From assembly GCA_035628995.1 (NCBI GenBank), contig DASPIR010000027.1, forward strand, positions 1 through 64,000: a DNA stretch of 64,000 nt, written 5' to 3'. A program made the position numbers and the translations under genes. This stretch comes from Clostridia bacterium (GTDB lineage: Bacteria; Bacillota; Clostridia; Lutisporales; Lutisporaceae). Below are positions 7,659 to 14,410 of the stretch, piece after piece (positions within the stretch are counted from its first letter, which is position 1; every line of letters starts with the position of its first letter). A model generated the notes under the pieces. It was given only the letters and a program-made list of their open reading frames with translations, made no database searches and was not told where the DNA came from.

Positions 7659-9142
7659 GAAAAGTTAAGTTGAAAAACGAGCCTATTCTTATTGCAAAGC
7701 TTAGTGCATTTCCATATCAAAAAGATGCTTTTGATGCAGTTAAAGATTTACCATATTCAGCAATTTTTCATGAGCAAGGTTTAGGTAAAACCAAAATAGC
7801 TATTGATTTACTATTATATTGGTTAGAATATAAAGATGTGGATACAGTGCTAATAGTGACAAAAAAGCAACTGATACAGAATTGGAAAACCGAATTTATG
7901 TCTCACACATACATTAAGCCTGCCGTTTTAACTAATAATAGGGCAGAAAACTTTTATGTGTTTAATGGACCAGCTAGAGTTGTTATTACGAATTTCGAGA
8001 CAATACCTGCCGAAAAAGTAAGATTTCATCTGTATCTCAAATCGAGAAATGTTGCCATAATAATTGACGAGTCAGCTAAACTAAAAAATCCAAAATCTAA
8101 ATTATCAAAGGACTTTTTTGAACTCTCATCTAAATTTGTGATTAAAACAATAATGACGGGAACTCCTGTTGCTAATAGACCATATGATATATGGTCCCAG
8201 ATCTTTTTTTTGGATAGCGGTGAAAGTTTGGGAACTGATTTTAAGTCGTTCAAAAACATAACTGATTTATCAAATAAGCTTTATGAAGATGATGATAAAA
8301 AAGAAATATTTGAGGATGCCGTTTCGGATATTTATAGGAAGATTAATAAGTTTTCAGTGAGAGAAACCAAAGACAGCGGAATAATCAATTTGCCAGATAA
8401 ACAGTATATGAATGTCTGGGCAAAGTTTGAGCCACAGCAAAAAGAAATATACGATAAAATAAAAGATGAAATGGCTATTTTGGTACAAAAAGGGGACAAG
8501 TCTATATTTGACGATTCAACAGCAACACTTAAGCGCCTATTAAGATTAGTACAAGTAACATCCAATCCAAAATTAATTGATGATATGTACTTTGGAAATT
8601 CAGGTAAAGAACAAGAGTTGGAGATACTGGTAGATGGAATTATTGCTAAAGGTGAAAAATGCATTGTTTGGTCGAGCTTCATTGGAAATATTAATTATTT
8701 TACTCAGAAATATTCAAGATACAATGCGGTTAAGGTTCATGGAGGCATGACTATTATTGACAGAAATAAGTCTATTGATAGATTTAGAAAAGATGAGTAT
8801 AAAATTTTGTTTGCAACACCTCAATCTGCTAAGGAAGGATTAACATTAACAATGGCAAATCATGTAATCTTTTATGATAGAGGATTCAGTTTGGATGATT
8901 ACCTACAAGCTCAAGATAGAATACATAGAATATCACAAGTAAAAACATGTTATGTCTACAACATAATGATTAACGATAGTATTGATGTATGGGTAGATAC
9001 ACTGCTTAAGGCAAAGCAAAATTCGGCGCATCTTGCGCAAGGTGATATCAATAAGATGGAATATCAGGATGTAGCAGACTACAGTTTTGGCAGCCTTGTA
9101 AAGCAAATTCTAAATCTTAATGACGGTGATGAGGAGGTATAA
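7655..9142 (+). CDS. SNF2-family helicase-like ATPase (cassette gene 3)
   Basis: The 495-residue superfamily-2 DNA translocase has all main SNF2 motifs: motif I HEQGLGKTKIAIDLL (near residue 45), Ia VTKKQLIQNWKTEF, motif II DESAKLKNPKS (DEAH replaced by DESA), motif III MTGTPVANRPYDIWSQ, motif V SAKEGLTLTMANHVIFYD and motif VI QAQDRIHRISQ. It is compact, with no added chromo, HNH or zinc domains. ATP-driven movement on double-stranded DNA is the family activity. Overlap with the nuclease-like gene and immediate contact with the second ParB-like gene suggest one complex. Confidence 0.9.
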   Translation: MRKVKLKNEPILIAKLSAFPYQKDAFDAVKDLPYSAIFHEQGLGKTKIAIDLLLYWLEYKDVDTVLIVTKKQLIQNWKTEFMSHTYIKPAVLTNNRAENFYVFNGPARVVITNFETIPAEKVRFHLYLKSRNVAIIIDESAKLKNPKSKLSKDFFELSSKFVIKTIMTGTPVANRPYDIWSQIFFLDSGESLGTDFKSFKNITDLSNKLYEDDDKKEIFEDAVSDIYRKINKFSVRETKDSGIINLPDKQYMNVWAKFEPQQKEIYDKIKDEMAILVQKGDKSIFDDSTATLKRLLRLVQVTSNPKLIDDMYFGNSGKEQELEILVDGIIAKGEKCIVWSSFIGNINYFTQKYSRYNAVKVHGGMTIIDRNKSIDRFRKDEYKILFATPQSAKEGLTLTMANHVIFYDRGFSLDDYLQAQDRIHRISQVKTCYVYNIMINDSIDVWVDTLLKAKQNSAHLAQGDINKMEYQDVADYSFGSLVKQILNLNDGDEEV

Positions 9143-9143
9143 T

Positions 9144-10133
9144 TTGAGTAAAAAAATGACAATTGGCAAAAAAGAATTTGAAGTCGAGGAAAAGGAATTA
9201 CTACAGGTTGACCTAAAGTTCTATCCAGAGAATCCTCGTATTTATTCTGTATTAAATGTAGCAAACGGAATTCCTGAACAAGATGAAATTGAAGAGCAGT
9301 TAATGAACATGGAGCATGTCAAGCAATTGAGACTATCTATTGAGGCAAATGGCGGTCTTATAGATCCATTAATAGTGCGTGCAAAGGATAACGTAGTATT
9401 GGAGGGGAATAGTAGATTAGCTGCATACAGATTATTGGCAAAGAAGGACCCTGCTAAGTGGGGGCGTGTTAAATGCACAATACTACCTTCTGACATACCA
9501 GAGTCTAGCATCTTTACTCTATTGGGACAATATCATATTATAGGAAGAAAAGATTGGAGTCCATTTGAACAAGCTGGATATTTATATAGAAGGGTAAACG
9601 TCTATGGATCTGGATTGTCAGTAGATATTATGGCAAAAGAGTTGGGATTAGAAAAAGCAACAGCACAAAATTACTATAGGGTATATTCTTTTATGGTAGA
9701 AAAAGATGACTTGAAGGCAGGCCATTGGAGCTATTATGATGAGTACTTAAAAAATCGTGGTATTAAAAAATACAGAGAAACATATGCCAATCTGGATGAA
9801 ACAATTGTGACACAGATAAAAAATGAAGAAATTTCACAAGCAATTGATATACGAAACAAACTTGGTGTCATTGCAAAAGTATCCGGGAAAACTGCTAATA
9901 AAATTATGTCTGGAATTTGCGAAGGGAAAATCGATATTTACGAAGGGTTTGACAGGATCCAAGATACAGGGAAAACAAGTAATGCATACCAAATATTATA
10001 TAAGTTTAGAAGCAAAATTAGCGAAGATGATTTTGAGGTACAAGTGAAAAGGGAAGATCCTAAACAGATAACGTTTGAACTCAAAAAAATCAAGATGGCA
10101 GTTGATAAGATATTAAAAGAGATAAAAGAGTAG
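9144..10133 (+). CDS. Second ParB/Srx-fold protein (cassette gene 4)
   Basis: The 329-residue protein resembles the first cassette gene. The shared pattern is a xENPRIx strand (YPENPRIYSVL), SIEANGGLIDPLIVR, the nucleotide-site motif VLEGNSRLAAYRLL, and a D-W-x-P segment (GRKDWSPFEQAGYLYRRV) followed by a helical C-terminal half. Here there is also a helix-turn-helix-like part, IMAKELGLEKATAQNYYRVY. GAGGAGGT ends 5 nt before TTG 9144, which I prefer to ATG 9120 inside the SNF2 gene; ATG 9156 is an alternative. Two diverged copies around a motor protein suggest a heteromeric DNA-clamp-like role, which is inference. Confidence 0.72.
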   Translation: MSKKMTIGKKEFEVEEKELLQVDLKFYPENPRIYSVLNVANGIPEQDEIEEQLMNMEHVKQLRLSIEANGGLIDPLIVRAKDNVVLEGNSRLAAYRLLAKKDPAKWGRVKCTILPSDIPESSIFTLLGQYHIIGRKDWSPFEQAGYLYRRVNVYGSGLSVDIMAKELGLEKATAQNYYRVYSFMVEKDDLKAGHWSYYDEYLKNRGIKKYRETYANLDETIVTQIKNEEISQAIDIRNKLGVIAKVSGKTANKIMSGICEGKIDIYEGFDRIQDTGKTSNAYQILYKFRSKISEDDFEVQVKREDPKQITFELKKIKMAVDKILKEIKE

Positions 10134-10179
10134 TCGAAGTTGAATAGCCAATAGAACTTAGGGATAGTTGGAGAAAAAT

Positions 10180-11994
10180 ATGAAAATAGGTATTGTAGAT
10201 GCTGATTTAATGGATAATGGAACACGTCACCCAAATTTAGCACTCATGAAAATAGCAGGATACCATAGGGAAATAGGTGACGAAATAAGTTTAATATACG
10301 ATTCGTATGATAATACAAAAAAGTTCGATCATGTGTATATTTCTAAGGTGTTCAATTTTACATATATACCAGAGTCGGTGATGGCTGAACCTAATGTAAG
10401 TTTTGGTGGTACTGGCTTTTTTGCAGATGGAGGAACTGATCTTCCGTATGAGATAGAGCATCATATGCCATACTATGATTTGTATAAAGAATATGTAGAT
10501 TTACAAATTTCAAGAGGAAAAGATGCTCAAAGGTATTCTGACTACTTGAATTTTTCAATCGGTTTTACAACAAGAGGCTGTTTTCGCAAATGTGAATTTT
10601 GTGTAAATAAGAAGTATGATAAAGTACAAAAACATGCACATGTGTATGAATTTTTAGATGAGAGCCGATCCAAGATCTATTTATGGGATGATAATATTCT
10701 TGGATGTACTGATTGGGAGGATGTTATTAATGAATTAGTTGAAACGGATAAGCCGTTTCAGTTTAGGCAGGGACTAGATCTAAGATTAATGACAGATAGA
10801 AAAGCATATCGATTTAATCAAGTTAAATATTATGGAGATTTTATTTTCGCTTTTGATCATTTGAGTGATAAAGATAATATCATTAGTAAAGTACAATTGT
10901 GGAAAAAATATACCAACAAGCATCCCAAAATGTATGTTCTAAGTGCATTTAACTCACAAGATGAACATGATATTGAAAATGTGTTTGAGAGAATTCATAT
11001 CCTTATGAGATATGGATGCTTGCCATATATTATGCGCTATGAAGATTATGAAAACAGCAAATATAAAGGTCTTTATATACAGATTGCGAGATGGTGCAAT
11101 CAACCTCAATTCTATAAAAAAATGTCATTTAGAGAATTTTGTGAAAGGAATCAATATTATCATCCAAATCCGAATACTCTATGCTCAGCTTATCGTGCGA
11201 TGATTGAATTTGAAACAGAACATCCGGCAATTGCCAAAAAATATTTTGATCTTAAGCTGATGAACGAAAATATTTATAGAATAAATTATGGCTATGGTAG
11301 AAGATTTTACAATAAACAGGAATGTAGTCAGTGTAAGTTGAAAAAGCAGCAGTGGGATGCAGTTGTGAATGGTGAGCTAAGCGAAGAGCAGGTAATGAAT
11401 TTATACTATCTAAAAGAAATTGATTATAATTGCTTGAGATATAAAAACGCTGAGTGTGAAATAACTTCAAATAAAGTTGGAGAATATTTGGCTAAGTTCA
11501 TTATCAATTTAAGTGAAGATAATATTTGCAATATAATTTGTAATGCCACTGATATTGAGGAGTTAAGCAAAGATGTTTGTATAGTACCTCGATATTCAAA
11601 AAAGTATTATGTTGACTTGATGAATAAAATCTTTTCTGGCACTTTGTATGATTCTATTAGTATTAAGAATATTTATAGAATTGTTGGTATTGATAAACAG
11701 AAAGATCGATCCATATTAATGGAACATTTAAAGATATTAGCATTACTTGACTTTATTGTTTTGAGCAGAGACAACAAAAATGGAACAGTATCATTATCAA
11801 TGCTCGGACAGGAATTTGTGAAAATGGGAGAAAAAGATAAAGATTATATTTGGAGAAGAAATTTGTACAGATTACCTTCTGTACAACATTATATTCGTAT
11901 GGCAGATGATTATGTTACCTTTGAGAGAAAATTAATAGCCTTACATATAGCTAATATCAAAGATATTATGTCGTATTTGCATAAAAATTTTTAA
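10180..11994 (+). CDS. Radical SAM enzyme with C-terminal winged-helix-like domain (cassette gene 5)
   Basis: The 604-residue protein starts with a B12-binding-like region (MKIGIVDADLMDNGTRHPNL). The radical SAM core has C-x3-C-x2-C in TRGCFRKCEFC (near residue 132), then YLWDDNILG and FRQGLDLRLM, as in MiaB/BchE-like enzymes. A second cysteine group, ECSQC near residue 384 followed by two more cysteines in YNCLRYKNAEC (near 430), could bind a metal or auxiliary cluster. The last 130 residues look like a winged helix (MEHLKILALLDFIVLSRDNK). ATG 10180 is chosen after AGTTGGAGAA. The gene is 46 nt after the second ParB-like gene. The substrate is unknown; a DNA base modification is one possibility. 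Confidence 0.8.
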   Translation: MKIGIVDADLMDNGTRHPNLALMKIAGYHREIGDEISLIYDSYDNTKKFDHVYISKVFNFTYIPESVMAEPNVSFGGTGFFADGGTDLPYEIEHHMPYYDLYKEYVDLQISRGKDAQRYSDYLNFSIGFTTRGCFRKCEFCVNKKYDKVQKHAHVYEFLDESRSKIYLWDDNILGCTDWEDVINELVETDKPFQFRQGLDLRLMTDRKAYRFNQVKYYGDFIFAFDHLSDKDNIISKVQLWKKYTNKHPKMYVLSAFNSQDEHDIENVFERIHILMRYGCLPYIMRYEDYENSKYKGLYIQIARWCNQPQFYKKMSFREFCERNQYYHPNPNTLCSAYRAMIEFETEHPAIAKKYFDLKLMNENIYRINYGYGRRFYNKQECSQCKLKKQQWDAVVNGELSEEQVMNLYYLKEIDYNCLRYKNAECEITSNKVGEYLAKFIINLSEDNICNIICNATDIEELSKDVCIVPRYSKKYYVDLMNKIFSGTLYDSISIKNIYRIVGIDKQKDRSILMEHLKILALLDFIVLSRDNKNGTVSLSMLGQEFVKMGEKDKDYIWRRNLYRLPSVQHYIRMADDYVTFERKLIALHIANIKDIMSYLHKNF

Positions 11995-12125
11995 TCAACT
12001 TATCAGGTGCAAAACAAGTAAGACACACAGGGGGACGGTTTGAAAATAACCGTCTCTGGTGCTATTTTATAGATTGAACATTTCGTTTTTAAACCTTGAT
12101 ATTATCTCGTTGTCTGCTGGCAGCA
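11992..12125 (+). repeat. Imperfect direct repeat, copy A (mutT 3' end remnant)
   Basis: This about 130-bp stretch, starting at the stop codon of the radical SAM gene, matches 13941-14070 at roughly four of five positions. Shared words are TAATCAACTTATCAGGTG and AACCGTCTCT. Copy B is the 3' end and downstream part of the intact NUDIX gene, so copy A marks where a related gene was lost or replaced. It contains a GACGGTT/AACCGTC hairpin (12034-12054) that could end transcription of the cassette. Confidence 0.75.
12067..12120 (-). pseudogene. NUDIX (mutT-like) C-terminal remnant
   Basis: Read on the minus strand, this gives PADNEIISRFKNEMFNL and a stop, nearly the same as the end of the intact NUDIX protein (PADNEVISSIKNEILNL, 14018-14068). 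The rest of the gene is missing upstream. It differs enough from the intact copy to be a related gene rather than a fresh duplication. Confidence 0.7.
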
Positions 12126-12363
12126 AATGTAGGAAAGTCAAAACATAACTGTCTCAACAAAAATGAGGGGTGCCAGGGAAACCTCCGGTGCGGCTGGGAA
12201 ATGCCGAATAGTTTAGCAGGTGGAAACCCTGCCTGAAAAGACTCAACCAAGTCATCAGTAGCGAGTCATGAATATGTGGGAGTAATCCCATATATTAAGC
12301 GTTGACAGCCAGATAGTAGGCTTGTAAGAGGGACAAGGGGACAGGTACAATGTCCCTTCTTTG
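12126..12363. other. Structured non-coding stretch, possible group II intron-like remnant
   Basis: No gene is visible in about 240 bases. GC-rich words form several short stems, for example GCAGG(TGGAAA)CCCTGC and GTGGGA(GTAA)TCCCAT, in a style seen in domain I of bacterial group II introns. The stretch ends in GGGACA-GGTACAA-TGTCCC (about 12337-12355). No reverse transcriptase or domain V was found nearby, so any intron would be a 5' remnant. Identity is uncertain. Confidence 0.25.
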
Positions 12364-12582
12364 TCAGTCTTTTGGATAGGGCTTTATCCTGTTTGTTCTG
12401 TTCAAGAGATAATCCGTGCTTGTATTATGCAAGTCCGCCAGTTTGATTAAAATTCCGGTAGGTATATCCACATCGCCGCGTTCATAATTACTGTAAATCC
12501 TTTGGCTGCAATTGAGATACGCCGCAACCTGTGTCTGCGTTAAATCCTTGTCTTCCCGCAGATTCCGCATTCTTTCATACAT
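12364..12582 (-). CDS. XRE-family transcriptional regulator (72 aa)
   Basis: A single-domain helix-turn-helix protein. MRNLREDKDLTQTQVAAYL and SQRIYSNYERGDVDIPTG carry the two HTH helices, and ADLHNTSTDYLLNRT is the usual closing helix of Cro/CI-like repressors. GAGGTGAT precedes ATG 12582. It is divergent from the DUF6809-like gene, and two perfect dyads lie in the shared control region, so it probably represses that gene and itself. Confidence 0.85.
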   Translation of the reverse strand: MYERMRNLREDKDLTQTQVAAYLNCSQRIYSNYERGDVDIPTGILIKLADLHNTSTDYLLNRTNRIKPYPKD

Positions 12583-12610
12583 ATGAAATCACCTCAAGAT
12601 AATTATAATT

Positions 12611-12656
12611 TAGCGAATTATTCGCTATTGACTTTTAGCGGAAATATCGCTAAAAT
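12611..12656 (+). promoter_or_regulatory. Promoter with two operator palindromes for the DUF6809-like gene
   Basis: TTGACT (12628-12633), a 17-bp spacer and TAAAAT (12651-12656) form a good promoter. Palindrome 1 is TAGCGAA-TTA-TTCGCTA (12611-12627), next to the -35 box. Palindrome 2 has perfect 8-bp arms TTTTAGCG/CGCTAAAA (12633-12655) and covers spacer and -10. Both share the half-site TAGCG, so they are probable sites of the divergent XRE repressor. Confidence 0.65.
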
Positions 12657-12698
12657 TATTTTGGGATATGAAATTGAAAGTTAGAAAGAAGGTGGAAT

Positions 12699-12992
12699 AT
12701 GAAATCTATTTTGGAAGAACTGTATGCGAGTAATATATACCCCGATGAGTTGATTATATCAAAGGACCCTGAATACCGTCCATTAAGTCAAAAAATATCT
12801 GATATCCTGGAAATGTGGGAAAAGAAGCTTTCAGAAAATGATTACAATCAACTTGAAACACTGTTGGATTTGCGTTCTCAATTGAGTTCAATGGAAGCTT
12901 CGGAATCGTTTATATATGGATTTAGGCTGGGTGCATTGATCATGACTGAAGTATTGGCCGGAAAAGAAGAACTTGTACGTGGAAGAAATTAA
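12699..12992 (+). CDS. DUF6809-like small protein
   Basis: A 97-residue acidic helical protein. MKSILEELYASNIYPDE, KDPEYRPLSQKISDILEMWE and ASESFIYGFRLGALIMTEVL are hallmarks of a Firmicutes family I recall as DUF6809, common near mobile elements. AGAAGGTGG lies before ATG 12699. It stands alone behind an XRE-controlled promoter. No catalytic residues or membrane segment are visible and the function is unknown. Confidence 0.75.
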   Translation: MKSILEELYASNIYPDELIISKDPEYRPLSQKISDILEMWEKKLSENDYNQLETLLDLRSQLSSMEASESFIYGFRLGALIMTEVLAGKEELVRGRN

Positions 12993-13046
12993 AATCTGTA
13001 ATATAATGCTGATAATATAATAAAGCTAAGGAGTGATTCTGGTAAA

Positions 13047-13412
13047 TTACTTATCCTTAGCTTTATTATATTTGTGAATTAAATAATCTTTGAATTTTAT
13101 CATCTCTTCCGCAGCTTCCGGCGGAATATCGTTGTCTTGGTAGATGGTGTTGAGCTGTGAAGGGCTGGATGCTTTATTTAGTATGCTGTCGGCAGTATCT
13201 ATTATATTGGTTCTGCCAAAGAGATAATCCAAGGAAACGTTAAAATAATCCGCGATCTGAATCTTAATGTTGTCACTGGGGATTCTCTTACCGGACTCGT
13301 ATTGGGATAGTGTCGTATTTGATATATTTAATATTTTGGCGAATTCAATCTGGCTAAGACTGTTATTCCGCCGGAGATGGGCAATTCTATTACCAAATAT
13401 GTTGTCTTTCAC
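13047..13412 (-). CDS. XRE-family regulator with C-terminal helical domain
   Basis: A 121-residue repressor-like protein: HTH in residues about 6-60 (LSQIEFAKILNISNTTLSQY, ESGKRIPSDN), ADYFNVSLDYLFGRTN, then a linker and a C-terminal EAAEEMIKFKDYLIHKYNK helix. GTG 13412 is preferred because AAGAGGG ends 6 nt before it; an ATG at 13430 lies inside the upstream palindrome. It is paralogous to the regulator at 23892-24251 along its whole length, and both stand divergent from a gene with a cysteine-rich tail. Confidence 0.83.
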   Translation of the reverse strand: MKDNIFGNRIAHLRRNNSLSQIEFAKILNISNTTLSQYESGKRIPSDNIKIQIADYFNVSLDYLFGRTNIIDTADSILNKASSPSQLNTIYQDNDIPPEAAEEMIKFKDYLIHKYNKAKDK

Positions 13413-13425
13413 TATGTACCCTCTT

Positions 13426-13534
13426 TTCACACTTTGTGAATTAAATATACTATATCATATAAATGGTACTATATAAATTGATTTCACGAAATGTGAAATC
13501 TAGTATTGACATTCACAATTAGCAAAACTATACT
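13426..13534 (+). promoter_or_regulatory. Divergent control region: strong promoter with repressor palindromes
   Basis: TTGACA (13506-13511), 17 bp and TATACT (13529-13534) give a near-consensus promoter for the HTH/Cys-rich gene. Palindromes TTCACA-CTT-TGTGAA (13426-13440) and ATTTCAC-GAAAT-GTGAAAT (13481-13499) share the half-site TTCAC, and another half-site, ATTCACAATT, lies in the spacer. The first palindrome sits just upstream of the regulator start, which suggests autorepression. Confidence 0.7.
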
Positions 13535-13577
13535 AAATATATAATTTACAATAATGATAAATGTTGGGGGCGGTGCG

Positions 13578-13913
13578 GTGAAAAAAAGTATAAATGAAAT
13601 CAGAAACGAAAGGGGAATAACACAATCATATATTGCTGGAGAATTGGGGATTGCAGTATCAACCTACAATATGTATGAAAAGGGGAAAAGAAAAGTACCA
13701 GAGAAAATTGCTTCGGGGATTGCGCGGCTTCTTGAGATTGAAAGAGATGATATTTTTTTGCCCGCTACTTTTGCAGTTAGCAAAACTATTGAGCATTGTT
13801 CAAAATCTTCTTGCTTTGATAAAGGAGATATTTGCTGCAAATATTGTGAAGAAATGAAGTGCAGCTTTAAATGTGATGATTCAAAAAATAGGAAATGTGA
13901 ATATCGATATTAA
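13578..13913 (+). CDS. XRE HTH protein with cysteine-rich C-terminal tail
   Basis: The 111-residue protein combines an N-terminal HTH (INEIRNERGITQSYIAGELG, AVSTYNMYEKGKRKVPE) with a tail holding eight cysteines: HCSKSSCFDKGDICC, KYCEEMKCSFKC and a last cysteine before the end. The spacing suggests zinc or Fe-S binding. A related tail occurs in the gene at 24405-24689. GGGGGCGG precedes GTG 13578; the ATG at 13554 has no ribosome site. It is transcribed from the strong promoter next door. A metal- or redox-sensing regulator is possible, but that is inference. Confidence 0.75.
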   Translation: MKKSINEIRNERGITQSYIAGELGIAVSTYNMYEKGKRKVPEKIASGIARLLEIERDDIFLPATFAVSKTIEHCSKSSCFDKGDICCKYCEEMKCSFKCDDSKNRKCEYRY

Positions 13914-13940
13914 TCTTAGATAAGTTGACAGTCTGTCAAC

Positions 13941-14070
13941 TAATCAACTTATCAGGTGTAAAATAATTAAGACACATAGGGGGAGGGTTTGTTAAGAACC
14001 GTCTCTGAAGTGCTTTTTTACAGATTTAATATTTCGTTTTTAATACTTGATATTACTTCGTTGTCCGCCG
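13941..14070 (+). repeat. Imperfect direct repeat, copy B
   Basis: Partner of copy A at 11992-12125. It covers the last 50 bases of the intact NUDIX gene and its downstream region, including a weak GGTT/AACC hairpin near 13987-14000 that may terminate minus-strand transcription. Confidence 0.7.
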
Positions 14071-14410
14071 GGCAGAAATCAAATTTGTAAAATTGATCTG
14101 GTGATGCCCACCGAATATCATTGTGTTCTTTCTTTTGAAGAGTACCATCAACTATCTCGCAAATGTAGAAGTTTATGTGAACGGTTCGCTGAGGATAATC
14201 AAAAGTGACCTCCGAGAATAAGGAGAGCACCTTAATAATTATGCCCAATTCTTCCTGGCATTCCCTAATAAGGCACTGCTCATCTGTTTCGCCAGGTTCA
14301 ATTTTTCCTCCGGGAAACTCCCAGAGAAGCTCACAATTTTTACCTCTTGGCCTTTGGCATATAAGGACCTTGTCGCCATTTCGAATTATTGCAGCAGTCA
14401 CATCAATCAT
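14018..14410 (-). CDS. NUDIX hydrolase (MutT-like, 8-oxo-dGTP diphosphatase type)
   Basis: The 130-residue protein has the complete NUDIX box G-x5-E-x7-R-E-x2-E-E-x-G as GKIEPGETDEQCLIRECQEELG (about residues 35-56). The start IDVTAAIIRNGDKVLICQRP and the later HNDIRWASPDQFYKFDFCPAD match MutT/CTP-pyrophosphohydrolase proteins. These hydrolyse NTPs or damaged dNTPs. Its ATG overlaps the helicase stop (14407-14410), so it is the third gene of an XRE-helicase-NUDIX operon. In that setting it could act on nucleotides as part of a defence response rather than in general mutation avoidance. Confidence 0.9.
   Translation of the reverse strand: MIDVTAAIIRNGDKVLICQRPRGKNCELLWEFPGGKIEPGETDEQCLIRECQEELGIIIKVLSLFSEVTFDYPQRTVHINFYICEIVDGTLQKKEHNDIRWASPDQFYKFDFCPADNEVISSIKNEILNL

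Noticed and set aside
6233-10133. Chromosome or plasmid partition system
   Set aside because: There is no ParA ATPase and no cluster of parS-like sites, and the ParB-like genes are tied to SNF2 and radical SAM genes.
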